Source: Caryophanales bacterium UBA6356 | GTDB lineage: Bacteria > Bacillota_I > Bacilli_A > RFN20 > CAG-826 | Direction of reading: 5' to 3' | Length of the DNA: 10,935 nt | Assembly (NCBI GenBank): GCA_002440125.1 | Contig: DJRQ01000016.1 | Span: 33,233-44,167 of the forward strand | Part shown: one piece after another, positions 1 through 6,689 of the stretch | Layout: each line of letters begins with the position of its first letter | Position numbering within the stretch: position 1 is the stretch's first letter | The notes under the pieces: generated by a model | Databases searched by the model: none | What the model was told of the DNA's origin: nothing | What the model saw: the letters and a program-made list of their open reading frames with translations, nothing else | Made by a program: the position numbers and the translations under genes

Positions 1-3000
1 GGAAAGGTAGGGGATGGCGGCTTAAAGGTTCGCGCTTTTGCTTCTAAAAGCGGCATTCCCGAAGAACGGCTCACTCTTTTAGGGGATGGCCAATATGTCG
101 ACATTCGTGGAAGCTTAGAAAGAGATGAACGAACGGGAGAACTAGGATTATTCGCTCATTATATGGATGATGCGCTTCCACCTCCCTTAAGAGAAGATCC
201 CGAAGAGGGAAAACGGGTTGAGCTCCATCTTCATACCAAAATGAGCGCCATGGATGGACTTGGCGACATTAACGATTACATAAAGCTCGCCATGAATATG
301 GGCATGAAGGCTTTGGCGATTACCGATCATGGCAATCTCCAATGCTTTCCTATTGCCGAAAGCGCCCTAAAGAAAATCAAAAGCAAAAAGCCTGACGCCG
401 ATTTTAGGATCATCTATGGCGTAGAATTCTATACTTTCCGCAAGCCTCAATATGTCTATAACCCTATCAATATTCCTTTAAAGCGCGCCAAGTATTGCGT
501 CTTCGACTTTGAAACGACGGGTTTAAGCTATCGTTATGATCATCCAACGGAGTTCGGCGGCGTCATAGTTGAAAATGGCATGGTGACCGACCGTCTGGAC
601 TTATTTATTGACGCCGGCGTTCCTATCCCGGAAAAGATTCAAAAGAAAACCCACATTACGAATGACATGCTTAAAGGCGCGCCGAATGAAGTCGAAGCGG
701 TCAAAAGAATTTCGGAATTCATCGGTTCGGACGATGTCATTATGGTGAGCCACAACGCCCGTTTCGACATCGGCTTCCTTAATGCCATGCGAAAGAAAGC
801 GGGTATGCCGCCTCTCCCAAACCCCGTAATCGACACCTTAGCCCTTTCCTATTATCTTTTCCCAGAGGCGGCTCGCCATAATTTGGGAGCCTTATCGAGG
901 AACTTGAAGCTCGATGTCTATAACAACGAAGAAGCTCACCGAGCGGACTTCGATGCCGAGGCTCTTAATTCGGTCTGGCAAGCGATTATTCCAATTCTTG
1001 AGAGGAACACGAAGAATCCTTCCTTGACCCATAAAGACCTAATGTCCTTGGAAATAACCAATCGTAACGTCTATAAACATATGAAGACGTTCCATACAAT
1101 TGCCTTGGCTCAAAACCAAGAGGGATTAAAGACTCTTTATAAACTCGTCAGCAAAAGTGAGACGGTTTATATGGCGGCTGGCTCAACGCCGAAGATCGAC
1201 ATCGAAGATTTGGCCCAAAACCACAAGAACGTCCTTTATGGTTCGGCCTGTTTCAATGGAGAAGTCTTCAGCGACGCTTCGGAAAGAAGCCAAGAAGAGC
1301 TTGAGAAGGCCATGGAGCTTTACGATTATATTGAAGTCCAACCCAAAGAAAACTATTCCTATCTTGTCGATACGGAGGAGCTTTCGGAAGATAGGCTCCT
1401 TTCGATTCTTCGTTCGATTATCGATACTGGCGACAAACTTCATAAACGCGTCGTCGCCACTGGCGATTGTCACTACGTCAATCCAGAAGACAAGATTCTC
1501 CGCGATCTCTATATCAACGCCAAGGCGCTTGGCGGTGGCTTGCATCCCCTTCATTATATCCATCGAGAGGAGCTTAAGAATCCAGACTTCGAGAGTCCAG
1601 ACCAACATTTTAGAAGCACGAAGGAAATGTTGGATTCCTTTAGGAGTTGGCTCCCCGAAGAAGTATGCCAAAGAATCGTCGTCGCCACATCGAACGAAAT
1701 AGCCGATCTTTGCAATGGCGACATCAAAATCTTAAAGAGCAAACTCTATACGCCAGATGCCAATCTTCCTGGTTCGGCCGAAAAACTGCGCGAGATTTGC
1801 TATGGAAATTTGAAAAATACCTATGGCGATAACCCAGATCCAAAAATCAAAGACCGCTTGGAGAAGGAACTTGCTGGTATTATCAACAATGGCTATAGCG
1901 TGACCTATTACATCGCCCATCTTCTAATCAAATGGGCCAATTCCAAAGGCTTCTTCGTTGGCTCTCGTGGCTCGGTCGGCTCTTCTTTTGCCGCCAATAT
2001 GGCTGGCATCACGGAAGTGAATCCCTTGCCGCCGCATTACCTATGCCCGAAGTGCAAACACTTGGAATGGGCCGCAGATCCTTCGTTAAGAAGCGGCTTT
2101 GATTTGGCAAAGAAAAAGTGTCCTCATTGTGGCGAAGAAATGCTTCGGAATGGCCAATCGATTCCTTTCGAGACCTTCCTTGGCTTCCACGCTGAAAAGG
2201 TTCCCGATATCGATTTGAACTTCCCTCAAGACCGTTTAGGCTTAGCGCATGACGAAACGCGTCTTCTTTTGAGCACGAAAGAGGAAAACGAGGCCTACGC
2301 CAAAGGAGAACCAGTTGAATCTCCGCACGTTATCCGTGCTGGCACAATCGCCAAAGCGGAATCGAAAAACTGCTTTGGCTACGTCAAGAAATATTATGAG
2401 GATGTGCTTGGCAAAGCGGTGGGCCCAGACGATCAAGCTTACGTGAGTTACTTAAGCGAAAAAGCGACGGGCGTTAAGAGAACAACCGGTCAACATCCTG
2501 GTGGTATTGTCGTTATTCCTGCCGATATGGAAATTTTCGATTTCACTCCTTACCAATACCCCGCCGACGATCCGACGGCTGGATGGTTAACGACGCACTT
2601 CGACTTCGCTTCGATGCATGACAGCGTGCTTAAACTCGATGAGCTCGGTCACGTGGACCCCATGGCCCTACGTATCATGCATGAACTGACGGGAATCGAT
2701 TTCCGTAGTATTCCGATGAACGATCCGAAAGTCCTTTCCCTTTTCACCTCCCCGAAAGCGCTTGGGCTAAAAGAAAATCGCTTGGATTTCAAGACTGGTG
2801 CTATCGCGCTTCCTGAGTTTGGCACGAACTTCGTACAAGGTCTTTTGGAAGAGGCAAAGCCTAAGACCTTCAATGATCTTCTTATTATCTCTGGCTTGTC
2901 CCATGGCACCAACGTTTGGAATGGCAATGCCGAAGATCTCGTTCTTTCTGGCAAGAGCCTCGAACAAGTCATCGGATGCCGTGACGATATCATGAACTAC

Positions 3001-3744
3001 CTTATCCAAATGGGCGTCGATAGCGGAACCGCCTTCAAAATCATGGAATACGTTCGTAAGAACAAAGTCGGGAACCCCCTTAAGCCGGAGTTTGAAGAGG
3101 CGATGCGCAAAGCCAAAGTCCCTGAATGGTACATCGATAGTTGCCGAAAGATTCGATATCTCTTCCCAAGAGCGCACGCGACCGCTTACGTTATGGCTGC
3201 CTTACGGGTGGCGTGGTACAAAGTCTATTGCCCTCTCGAATTCTATGCGACCTATTTCTTCACCCGTTGCCATTCTTTCGATATCAAAATCATGTCCGGC
3301 GGCATTGATAGCATTATGGCTGGTATCCAAGATATCCAAGAAAGAAGCGCTCGCAAGGAGACCAATGATACGGATGATGAAAAATTGAAATCCTACATGG
3401 CGGCTTTGGAAATGGTGGAACGGGGCTACACTTTGGAGAACATCAACCTTATGGAAAGCGATAGCAGCATGTGGAAGGTCTCCAAGGAAAGGAATTCCGT
3501 CATCCCTCCATTCACTTGCATTCCAAACTTCTCTCAACGTGCGGCGGAAGGCATTGTCGAAGCGAGGAAGGAAGGGGCTTTCTTATCCAAGGAGAATCTC
3601 TTATCACGCGTCAAAAAAGCCAAAGATGCGAGTGGGCAACCTTACGCCATCGGGAATTCCATTATCGAAGCGCTCGATGATGTCGGCGCTTTGAAAGGGC
3701 TAGGCGAAAGCGACCAAATGTCTCTCTTTGAATTCAATTTCTAA
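1..3744 (+). CDS. polC: DNA polymerase III alpha subunit, PolC type (5' end outside window)
   Basis: Replicative DNA polymerase of Firmicutes and Mollicutes, with proofreading exonuclease inserted in the PHP domain. The frame is open from base 1, so the ATG at 163 is internal; 1247 codons are present against about 1430 in the family, and the missing part is the N-terminus. Order seen: end of the OB-type domain (1-210), PHP start with HLH at 226-234 and ITDHGN near 320, DEDDh exonuclease (FDFETTG, Asp and Glu codons at 505 and 511; HNARFD near 752; HRADFD near 937), second PHP half, then the polymerase core. The core has GSRGSVGSS, a four-Cys zinc ribbon (CPKC at 2044, CPHC near 2119), PDIDLNF with catalytic Asp codons at 2206 and 2212, and LKLDELGH with the third Asp at 2638. 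The family usually has LKLDILGH; the Glu is unusual but not catalytic. The C-terminus ends in QMSLF, a sliding-clamp-binding motif. All catalytic acids are intact. No terminator is visible after the stop. Confidence 0.97.
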   Translation, partial: GKVGDGGLKVRAFASKSGIPEERLTLLGDGQYVDIRGSLERDERTGELGLFAHYMDDALPPPLREDPEEGKRVELHLHTKMSAMDGLGDINDYIKLAMNMGMKALAITDHGNLQCFPIAESALKKIKSKKPDADFRIIYGVEFYTFRKPQYVYNPINIPLKRAKYCVFDFETTGLSYRYDHPTEFGGVIVENGMVTDRLDLFIDAGVPIPEKIQKKTHITNDMLKGAPNEVEAVKRISEFIGSDDVIMVSHNARFDIGFLNAMRKKAGMPPLPNPVIDTLALSYYLFPEAARHNLGALSRNLKLDVYNNEEAHRADFDAEALNSVWQAIIPILERNTKNPSLTHKDLMSLEITNRNVYKHMKTFHTIALAQNQEGLKTLYKLVSKSETVYMAAGSTPKIDIEDLAQNHKNVLYGSACFNGEVFSDASERSQEELEKAMELYDYIEVQPKENYSYLVDTEELSEDRLLSILRSIIDTGDKLHKRVVATGDCHYVNPEDKILRDLYINAKALGGGLHPLHYIHREELKNPDFESPDQHFRSTKEMLDSFRSWLPEEVCQRIVVATSNEIADLCNGDIKILKSKLYTPDANLPGSAEKLREICYGNLKNTYGDNPDPKIKDRLEKELAGIINNGYSVTYYIAHLLIKWANSKGFFVGSRGSVGSSFAANMAGITEVNPLPPHYLCPKCKHLEWAADPSLRSGFDLAKKKCPHCGEEMLRNGQSIPFETFLGFHAEKVPDIDLNFPQDRLGLAHDETRLLLSTKEENEAYAKGEPVESPHVIRAGTIAKAESKNCFGYVKKYYEDVLGKAVGPDDQAYVSYLSEKATGVKRTTGQHPGGIVVIPADMEIFDFTPYQYPADDPTAGWLTTHFDFASMHDSVLKLDELGHVDPMALRIMHELTGIDFRSIPMNDPKVLSLFTSPKALGLKENRLDFKTGAIALPEFGTNFVQGLLEEAKPKTFNDLLIISGLSHGTNVWNGNAEDLVLSGKSLEQVIGCRDDIMNYLIQMGVDSGTAFKIMEYVRKNKVGNPLKPEFEEAMRKAKVPEWYIDSCRKIRYLFPRAHATAYVMAALRVAWYKVYCPLEFYATYFFTRCHSFDIKIMSGGIDSIMAGIQDIQERSARKETNDTDDEKLKSYMAALEMVERGYTLENINLMESDSSMWKVSKERNSVIPPFTCIPNFSQRAAEGIVEARKEGAFLSKENLLSRVKKAKDASGQPYAIGNSIIEALDDVGALKGLGESDQMSLFEFNF

Positions 3745-3755
3745 GGTGCTATAGT
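3728..3755 (+). promoter_or_regulatory. Candidate promoter of tRNA-Pro, inside the polC 3' end
   Basis: TTGAAT at 3728-3733, a 16-bp spacer and TATAGT at 3750-3755 match the sigma-A consensus at 4/6 and 5/6. The predicted start near 3762 gives a leader of about 19 nt before tRNA-Pro. The -35 box lies in the last polC codons. It is inferred from consensus only. Confidence 0.45.
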
Positions 3756-3761
3756 TTTTAG

Positions 3762-3773
3762 CGCGATTTCGCG
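3762..3773 (+). repeat. Inverted repeat in the tRNA-Pro leader
   Basis: CGCGA-TT-TCGCG is a perfect 5-bp inverted repeat. It begins at the predicted transcription start and ends 7 nt before the tRNA. Comparable palindromes precede the other two tRNAs of the window. Its role is unknown; it could be a 5' leader hairpin. Confidence 0.6.
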
Positions 3774-3780
3774 TATGTTT

Positions 3781-3857
3781 CGGGACGTAGCACAGCTTGG
3801 TAGTGCGCCTGGTTCGGGACCAGGAGGTCACGGGTTCGAACCCCGTCGTTCCGACCA
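3781..3857 (+). tRNA. tRNA-Pro(CGG)
   Basis: Full cloverleaf: acceptor CGGGACG pairs with CGTTCCG (one G-U), D stem GCAC/GTGC, anticodon stem CCTGG/CCAGG around the loop TTCGGGA (anticodon CGG, reads CCG), and T stem ACGGG/CCCGT around TTCGAAC. The discriminator is A73 and CCA is encoded (3855-3857). A short T-rich run follows, but no terminator hairpin is visible, so transcription may continue into the Nudix gene. Confidence 0.97.
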
Positions 3858-3932
3858 TTTTTATTATTCGGAAGGACTTTTGCACACATTTTTCGATTTT
3901 TGGGGCTTTCTTAATTCAAAGGAGGCAGATGA

Positions 3933-4550
3933 ATGAACGACGAACTTCTTAATTGCGTTATACGTTTGCAAAGCCTTGCGCAGGCAGGCTTAACCTACGC
4001 CAAGGATCCTTTTGATAAGGAAAGGTATTTGGAGATTCGTCAGATTGCTTCCAAATTGCTTTCTTTAAAAACGGATGTTCCATTAAAAAAGATCGAGGGC
4101 CTTTTTTGTAACGAATCTGGCTATCAAACTCCTAAAGTCGATACGAGGGCGGCTCTCTTTAAAAATGATGCGATTCTTTTGGTTCACGAAAACAATGGCA
4201 CTTGGGCTTTGCCAGGGGGGTGGTGCGACGTGGACCAATCTATCGCTTCGAATACCGTTAAAGAAGTGAAAGAGGAAACGGGTCTTTTTGTAAAAGCAAA
4301 ACGCCTTATCGCCATAGAGGATTGGCGGAAGCATAATGTTACCAATTATGTCTATGGCGTCCTTAAGTGCTTTGTTTTATGTGAATATCTCGAAGGTTCT
4401 TTTTCTCCTAATAACGAAACGACAGAAACTTCTTTTTTTAAAGAAGATGAACTCCCTTCAAACCTAGCGAAAGAAAAGACAACGAAGGGGCAAATCTTAA
4501 TGTGCTTTAGAAGTTATCGCAACCCTTCTTTGCCAACCTTTTTCGACTAA
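3933..4550 (+). CDS. Nudix hydrolase with N-terminal helical domain
   Basis: Predicted hydrolase of a nucleoside diphosphate linked to another group; the substrate cannot be read from the sequence. Residues 1 to about 60 form a helical region (LLNCVIRLQSLAQAGLTYAK...) like the N-terminal domain known from this Nudix subfamily (PF12535 type). The Nudix fold follows, with LPGGWCDV at 93-100 and the Nudix box at 96-118. The metal-binding Glu residues E111, E114 and E115 (KEVKEETG) are present, but the box is not canonical: Q102 replaces the first Glu and K110 replaces the Arg of REUXEE. The start is set by GGAGG at 3921-3925, 7 nt upstream; an overlapping ATG at 3929 is out of frame. The 205-aa length is normal for the subfamily. 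No good promoter was found, so it may be read through from tRNA-Pro, and tRNA-Arg follows after 63 bp. Confidence 0.92.
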   Translation: MNDELLNCVIRLQSLAQAGLTYAKDPFDKERYLEIRQIASKLLSLKTDVPLKKIEGLFCNESGYQTPKVDTRAALFKNDAILLVHENNGTWALPGGWCDVDQSIASNTVKEVKEETGLFVKAKRLIAIEDWRKHNVTNYVYGVLKCFVLCEYLEGSFSPNNETTETSFFKEDELPSNLAKEKTTKGQILMCFRSYRNPSLPTFFD

Positions 4551-4594
4551 GGAGAAAGCAATTTCCTTCCTTTCATACCATTTTCGGAAAACAT

Positions 4595-4610
4595 GCGATA
4601 AACTTATCGC
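4595..4610 (+). repeat. Inverted repeat in front of tRNA-Arg
   Basis: GCGATAA-AC-TTATCGC is a perfect 7-bp inverted repeat ending 3 nt before the tRNA. The TGCGATAAA within it could alternatively be read as an extended -10 box, with no matching -35. It is the second of three tRNA-leader palindromes in the window. Confidence 0.6.
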
Positions 4611-4613
4611 GTT

Positions 4614-4690
4614 GCACCCGTAGCTCAGCTGGATAGAGCACTTCCCTCCTAAGGAAGGGGTCAGGCGTTCGAATCGCCTCGGGCGCGCCA
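4614..4690 (+). tRNA. tRNA-Arg(CCU)
   Basis: Cloverleaf with D stem GCTC/GAGC, anticodon stem CTTCC/GGAAG around CTCCTAA (anticodon CCT, reads AGG) and T stem AGGCG/CGCCT around TTCGAAT. The discriminator is G73 and CCA is encoded. A20 in the D loop (GGATA), the usual arginine identity base, is present. The acceptor GCACCCG against CGGGCGC leaves an A3 x C70 mismatch; all other pairs are Watson-Crick. The call is secure, but the mismatch is odd. Confidence 0.96.
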
Positions 4691-4700
4691 AATGTATTCA

Positions 4701-4724
4701 AGAGCCTTATGGCTCTTTTTCTTT
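4701..4724 (+). terminator. Rho-independent terminator after tRNA-Arg
   Basis: The stem AGAGCC/GGCTCT with a TTAT loop is followed by TTTTCTTT, 10 nt after the tRNA CCA. It closes the Nudix to tRNA-Arg transcript. Confidence 0.82.
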
Positions 4725-4782
4725 GAAAGCCCTTTTATCACAAACTCGTTATCGATGATATCCCATTCAAAAATTATGTGGC

Positions 4783-4788
4783 TATAAT
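4783..4788 (+). promoter_or_regulatory. -10 box of the antiporter gene
   Basis: A perfect TATAAT sits 24 bp before the start codon and downstream of the tRNA-Arg terminator. No convincing -35 is seen at 16-18 bp. The predicted leader is about 18 nt, just enough for the ribosome binding site. Confidence 0.5.
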
Positions 4789-4812
4789 TAGTTTCGTTTC
4801 GAGGAAGTTACT

Positions 4813-6195
4813 ATGATTTCGTTTTTGGAAAATATCGATGTTTCAAGCCATAAACCTTATGAATTCTTGCTCTTTTTGGGGCTTATCATCGCTTTGGCGA
4901 AACTTTTTTCTTTGGGGCTTTCGAAAATCAAGATCCCTCAAGTCATCGGCATGCTTATCGCGGGTCTTGCGGTAGGGTGCCTTACCTTCATTCCCAATGA
5001 TTGGTTTCAGGCTTCTTTCGCCTACTCTCAGACCGGTCTTGATTTCTTTGCTAAGGTGGGCGTGATTCTCATCATGTTCAGCGCTGGCCTCGAAACGGAT
5101 CTAAAGAAAGTACGTTCGTTAGGTGTCAAATCCCTTATCATCACTTCATTAGGCGTTATCGTTCCGATGTTGCTCGGCTACTTGGCGGCGTTTGCTTTTA
5201 ATTCTGTTACCGGCGGTTCTTTGAACAGGGAAGGCGTTGCGCCTGTTTATACCGAAATCTATTATGGCGTCATTCTAAGTGCGACTTCGGTCTCAATTAC
5301 AGTGGCTACCTTAAAAGAGCTACACCATTTGGATTCGCCCGTTGGAACAGCGCTTATCAGCGCGGCTATCCTCGATGATATCATAGGAATCGTCTTGCTC
5401 TCTTTGGTTATTTCCTTATCCAGCAGCGGAAGCGGCAATGTTGATAATTCAACCTTTGCAGGCATGATTCTCAATGCGACTGGCTTAGCGTCCAATACGG
5501 CCATCTCCATCACTGTTATCATCCTCTTTATGGTGCTCTTTTTCGCCTTATCGACTGGCTTAGCTTATTTGTTAGGGAGATTCTTCAATTTCTTGGGAAA
5601 CAAATATCCTCACCATATCCGTATTACGATCTTAGCGTTGGCCGCTTGCTTCATTTGGTCCTATTTAGCCGAGTTCTTCTCGATTGCCGATATCACTGGC
5701 GCATTTGTCATGGGGCTTATTCTTTCGAGGACATCAAGCGAACGCTATATCGATCATCGAAGCGAGACGATTAGCGATAACATTTTTGCACCAGTCTTTT
5801 TTGCTTGCATTGCCATGAACATGTTCAAGGGAAGCTCTGGTTTTAGCGTTTCCTTTATCGCTTTTGGCGTTATTTGGGTCGTTTGCGGTCTTATCGGTAA
5901 GGTCGTTGGCGCTGGCGTTGGAGGACTTATCACACATTTCAAATTCAGGGATTCCCTTGGCATTGGCATTGGCATGATGGCTCGCGCGGAAGTCCTTATC
6001 GTATGTGCGCAAAAAGGAATTGATGCTGGACTAGTGGATCCCCAAATCATGGTTTACACGCTCGCTCTAATTCTTGTATCGAGTTTCTTGACTCCAATAC
6101 TTTTGAAACTTGTTTTTAAGAAAAACGATGGCGGAGATTCCCTCTCGCACGACACTCCTAAACTTGAATCGCCTAAGAACGAAGGAAATTGTTGA
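4813..6195 (+). CDS. Cation:proton antiporter, CPA2/NapA-GerN type
   Basis: Integral membrane antiporter of the monovalent cation:proton antiporter-2 superfamily, expected to exchange Na+ or K+ for H+ at the cytoplasmic membrane. It has 460 residues with about 12-13 hydrophobic segments throughout and no C-terminal TrkA/RCK domain; the last 30 residues are polar. Recognisable motifs are IGMLIAGLAVG near 50, SATSVSITVATLKEL near 156-170, ILDDIIGI with adjacent Asp188 and Asp189, GAFVMGLILSRTS near 296-308, FAPVFFACIAMNMF near 325-340 and MMARAEV at 388-394. A double Asp marks the electrogenic Na+/H+ branch (NapA, GerN) rather than KefB/KefC, which have a QD motif. Known family behaviour suggests Na+/H+ exchange, but ion choice is inference. 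GAGGAA precedes the ATG at a suitable distance. It ends in TGA, and that stop overlaps the -35 box of the tRNA-Ala promoter. Confidence 0.93.
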   Translation: MISFLENIDVSSHKPYEFLLFLGLIIALAKLFSLGLSKIKIPQVIGMLIAGLAVGCLTFIPNDWFQASFAYSQTGLDFFAKVGVILIMFSAGLETDLKKVRSLGVKSLIITSLGVIVPMLLGYLAAFAFNSVTGGSLNREGVAPVYTEIYYGVILSATSVSITVATLKELHHLDSPVGTALISAAILDDIIGIVLLSLVISLSSSGSGNVDNSTFAGMILNATGLASNTAISITVIILFMVLFFALSTGLAYLLGRFFNFLGNKYPHHIRITILALAACFIWSYLAEFFSIADITGAFVMGLILSRTSSERYIDHRSETISDNIFAPVFFACIAMNMFKGSSGFSVSFIAFGVIWVVCGLIGKVVGAGVGGLITHFKFRDSLGIGIGMMARAEVLIVCAQKGIDAGLVDPQIMVYTLALILVSSFLTPILLKLVFKKNDGGDSLSHDTPKLESPKNEGNC

Positions 6196-6220
6196 CAAAG
6201 ACCAGTCTCCCTCCTATTCT
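6192..6220 (+). promoter_or_regulatory. Promoter of tRNA-Ala, overlapping the antiporter stop codon
   Basis: A perfect -35 TTGACA (6192-6197), a 17-bp spacer and TATTCT (6215-6220, 4/6). The predicted start is near 6227, about 21 nt before the tRNA. The TGA of the antiporter gene lies within the -35 box. Confidence 0.7.
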
Positions 6221-6227
6221 TATTCAT

Positions 6228-6240
6228 GCGCTTAAAGCGC
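6228..6240 (+). repeat. Inverted repeat in the tRNA-Ala leader
   Basis: GCGCTT-A-AAGCGC is a perfect 6-bp inverted repeat that begins one base after the predicted transcription start and ends 7 nt before the tRNA, the same spacing as for tRNA-Pro. Confidence 0.65.
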
Positions 6241-6247
6241 GTGATTT

Positions 6248-6323
6248 GGGGCGTTAGCTCAGCTGGGAGAGCGCCTCCATGGCATGGAGGAGGTCGAGAG
6301 TTCGATCCTCTTACGCTCCACCA
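6248..6323 (+). tRNA. tRNA-Ala(GGC)
   Basis: Cloverleaf with acceptor GGGGCGT/ACGCTCC containing the G3-U70 wobble pair that marks alanine tRNAs. The D stem is GCTC/GAGC. The anticodon stem CCTCC/GGAGG encloses ATGGCAT (anticodon GGC, reads GCC), and the T stem GAGAG/CTCTT (one G-U) encloses TTCGATC. The discriminator is A73 and CCA is encoded. Confidence 0.98.
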
Positions 6324-6335
6324 AATCGATAAAAT

Positions 6336-6369
6336 GCTCTTCACGAAAGTGAGGGGCTTTTTTCTTTTA
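6336..6369 (+). terminator. Rho-independent terminator after tRNA-Ala
   Basis: The stem GCTCTTCAC/GTGAGGGGC (9 bp, two G-U pairs) has a GAAA tetraloop and is followed by TTTTTTCTTTT. It starts 13 nt after the tRNA. Confidence 0.87.
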
Positions 6370-6395
6370 CTTTGTAGATTTGATTGATCTATTTC

Positions 6396-6411
6396 GTTCG
6401 AACCTTCGAAC
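6396..6411. repeat. Perfect 7-bp inverted repeat
   Basis: GTTCGAA-CC-TTCGAAC; each arm itself contains the palindrome TTCGAA. It lies between the tRNA-Ala terminator and the 3' end of the putative 44-codon gene on the minus strand. No T tract follows on either strand, so it is not a normal terminator. Function unknown. Confidence 0.55.
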
Positions 6412-6417
6412 TCTTGC

Positions 6418-6552
6418 TTAAAGGTAGTACCATTTGATAGGAAGCGTTAAAGATTTTCGCGTTTGGCCATTAGAGACTTCATAGATATGGCTTTTGAATA
6501 CGTAACGATTATCTTTTCCAATGCTCGCTTTCGCTGTGCCTCTCTTGGCCAT
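6418..6552 (-). CDS. Putative 44-residue basic small protein
   Basis: Minus-strand open frame from ATG (6552-6550) to TAA (6420-6418). It begins MAKRGTAKASIGKDNRY and ends SLTLPIKWYYL. It is rich in Lys/Arg near the start, hydrophilic in the middle, and has an aromatic C-terminus; there is no signal peptide or membrane segment. A TAG lies in frame 12 nt upstream, so the ATG is the only likely start. The ribosome site is weak (GAAAG). I do not recognise the family. Support comes from varied, protein-like composition in a gap that no other gene explains, and from the same direction as the ATPase upstream. It may instead be a remnant of a larger gene or a chance frame. Confidence 0.4.
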   Translation of the reverse strand: MAKRGTAKASIGKDNRYVFKSHIYEVSNGQTRKSLTLPIKWYYL

Positions 6553-6612
6553 TGCGACTTTCTATATGTATCGTAACACATTTAAAATCTAAAAAAACTT
6601 GCAGAACCTTGA

Positions 6613-6679
6613 TGGAAACAATTCGATGTTATGTATTGCAGCAATTTAATCTGAATCGAATCCGGATCGTTTGTTTCCA
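6613..6679. repeat. Nested inverted repeats downstream of the ATPase gene
   Basis: Outer arms TGGAAACAA (6613-6621) and TTGTTTCCA (6671-6679) are exact complements. Inside are ATTCGAT (6621-6627) and ATCGAAT (6655-6661), and at the centre ATTGC-A-GCAAT (6635-6645). Only a 9-nt asymmetric insert (6662-6670) separates the outer and middle stems. On the minus strand it lies just after the ATPase stop, with a run of T about 15 nt further on. It could be a 3'-end structure of that transcript or a small structured RNA. Confidence 0.45.
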
Positions 6680-6689
6680 ATGGAACGCT

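Noticed and set aside
1183..1671. Long antisense open frames in polC, including 2767-3177 and 3202-3537
   Set aside because: They are shadows of a strongly conserved polymerase reading frame, without ribosome sites or recognisable domains.
3700..3885. Minus-strand frame with GTTGFEPVTS-like sequence
   Set aside because: It is the complement of tRNA-Pro; this peptide is a known false annotation over tRNA genes.
3858..3932. Terminator after tRNA-Pro
   Set aside because: T-rich runs are present but no stable stem precedes them.
4497..4691. Minus-strand frame across tRNA-Arg
   Set aside because: It is the complement of the tRNA and the Nudix 3' end, with no independent support.
6054..6344. Minus-strand frame with VRGSNSRPPP-like sequence
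   Set aside because: It is antisense to tRNA-Ala and the antiporter 3' end, a typical false gene.
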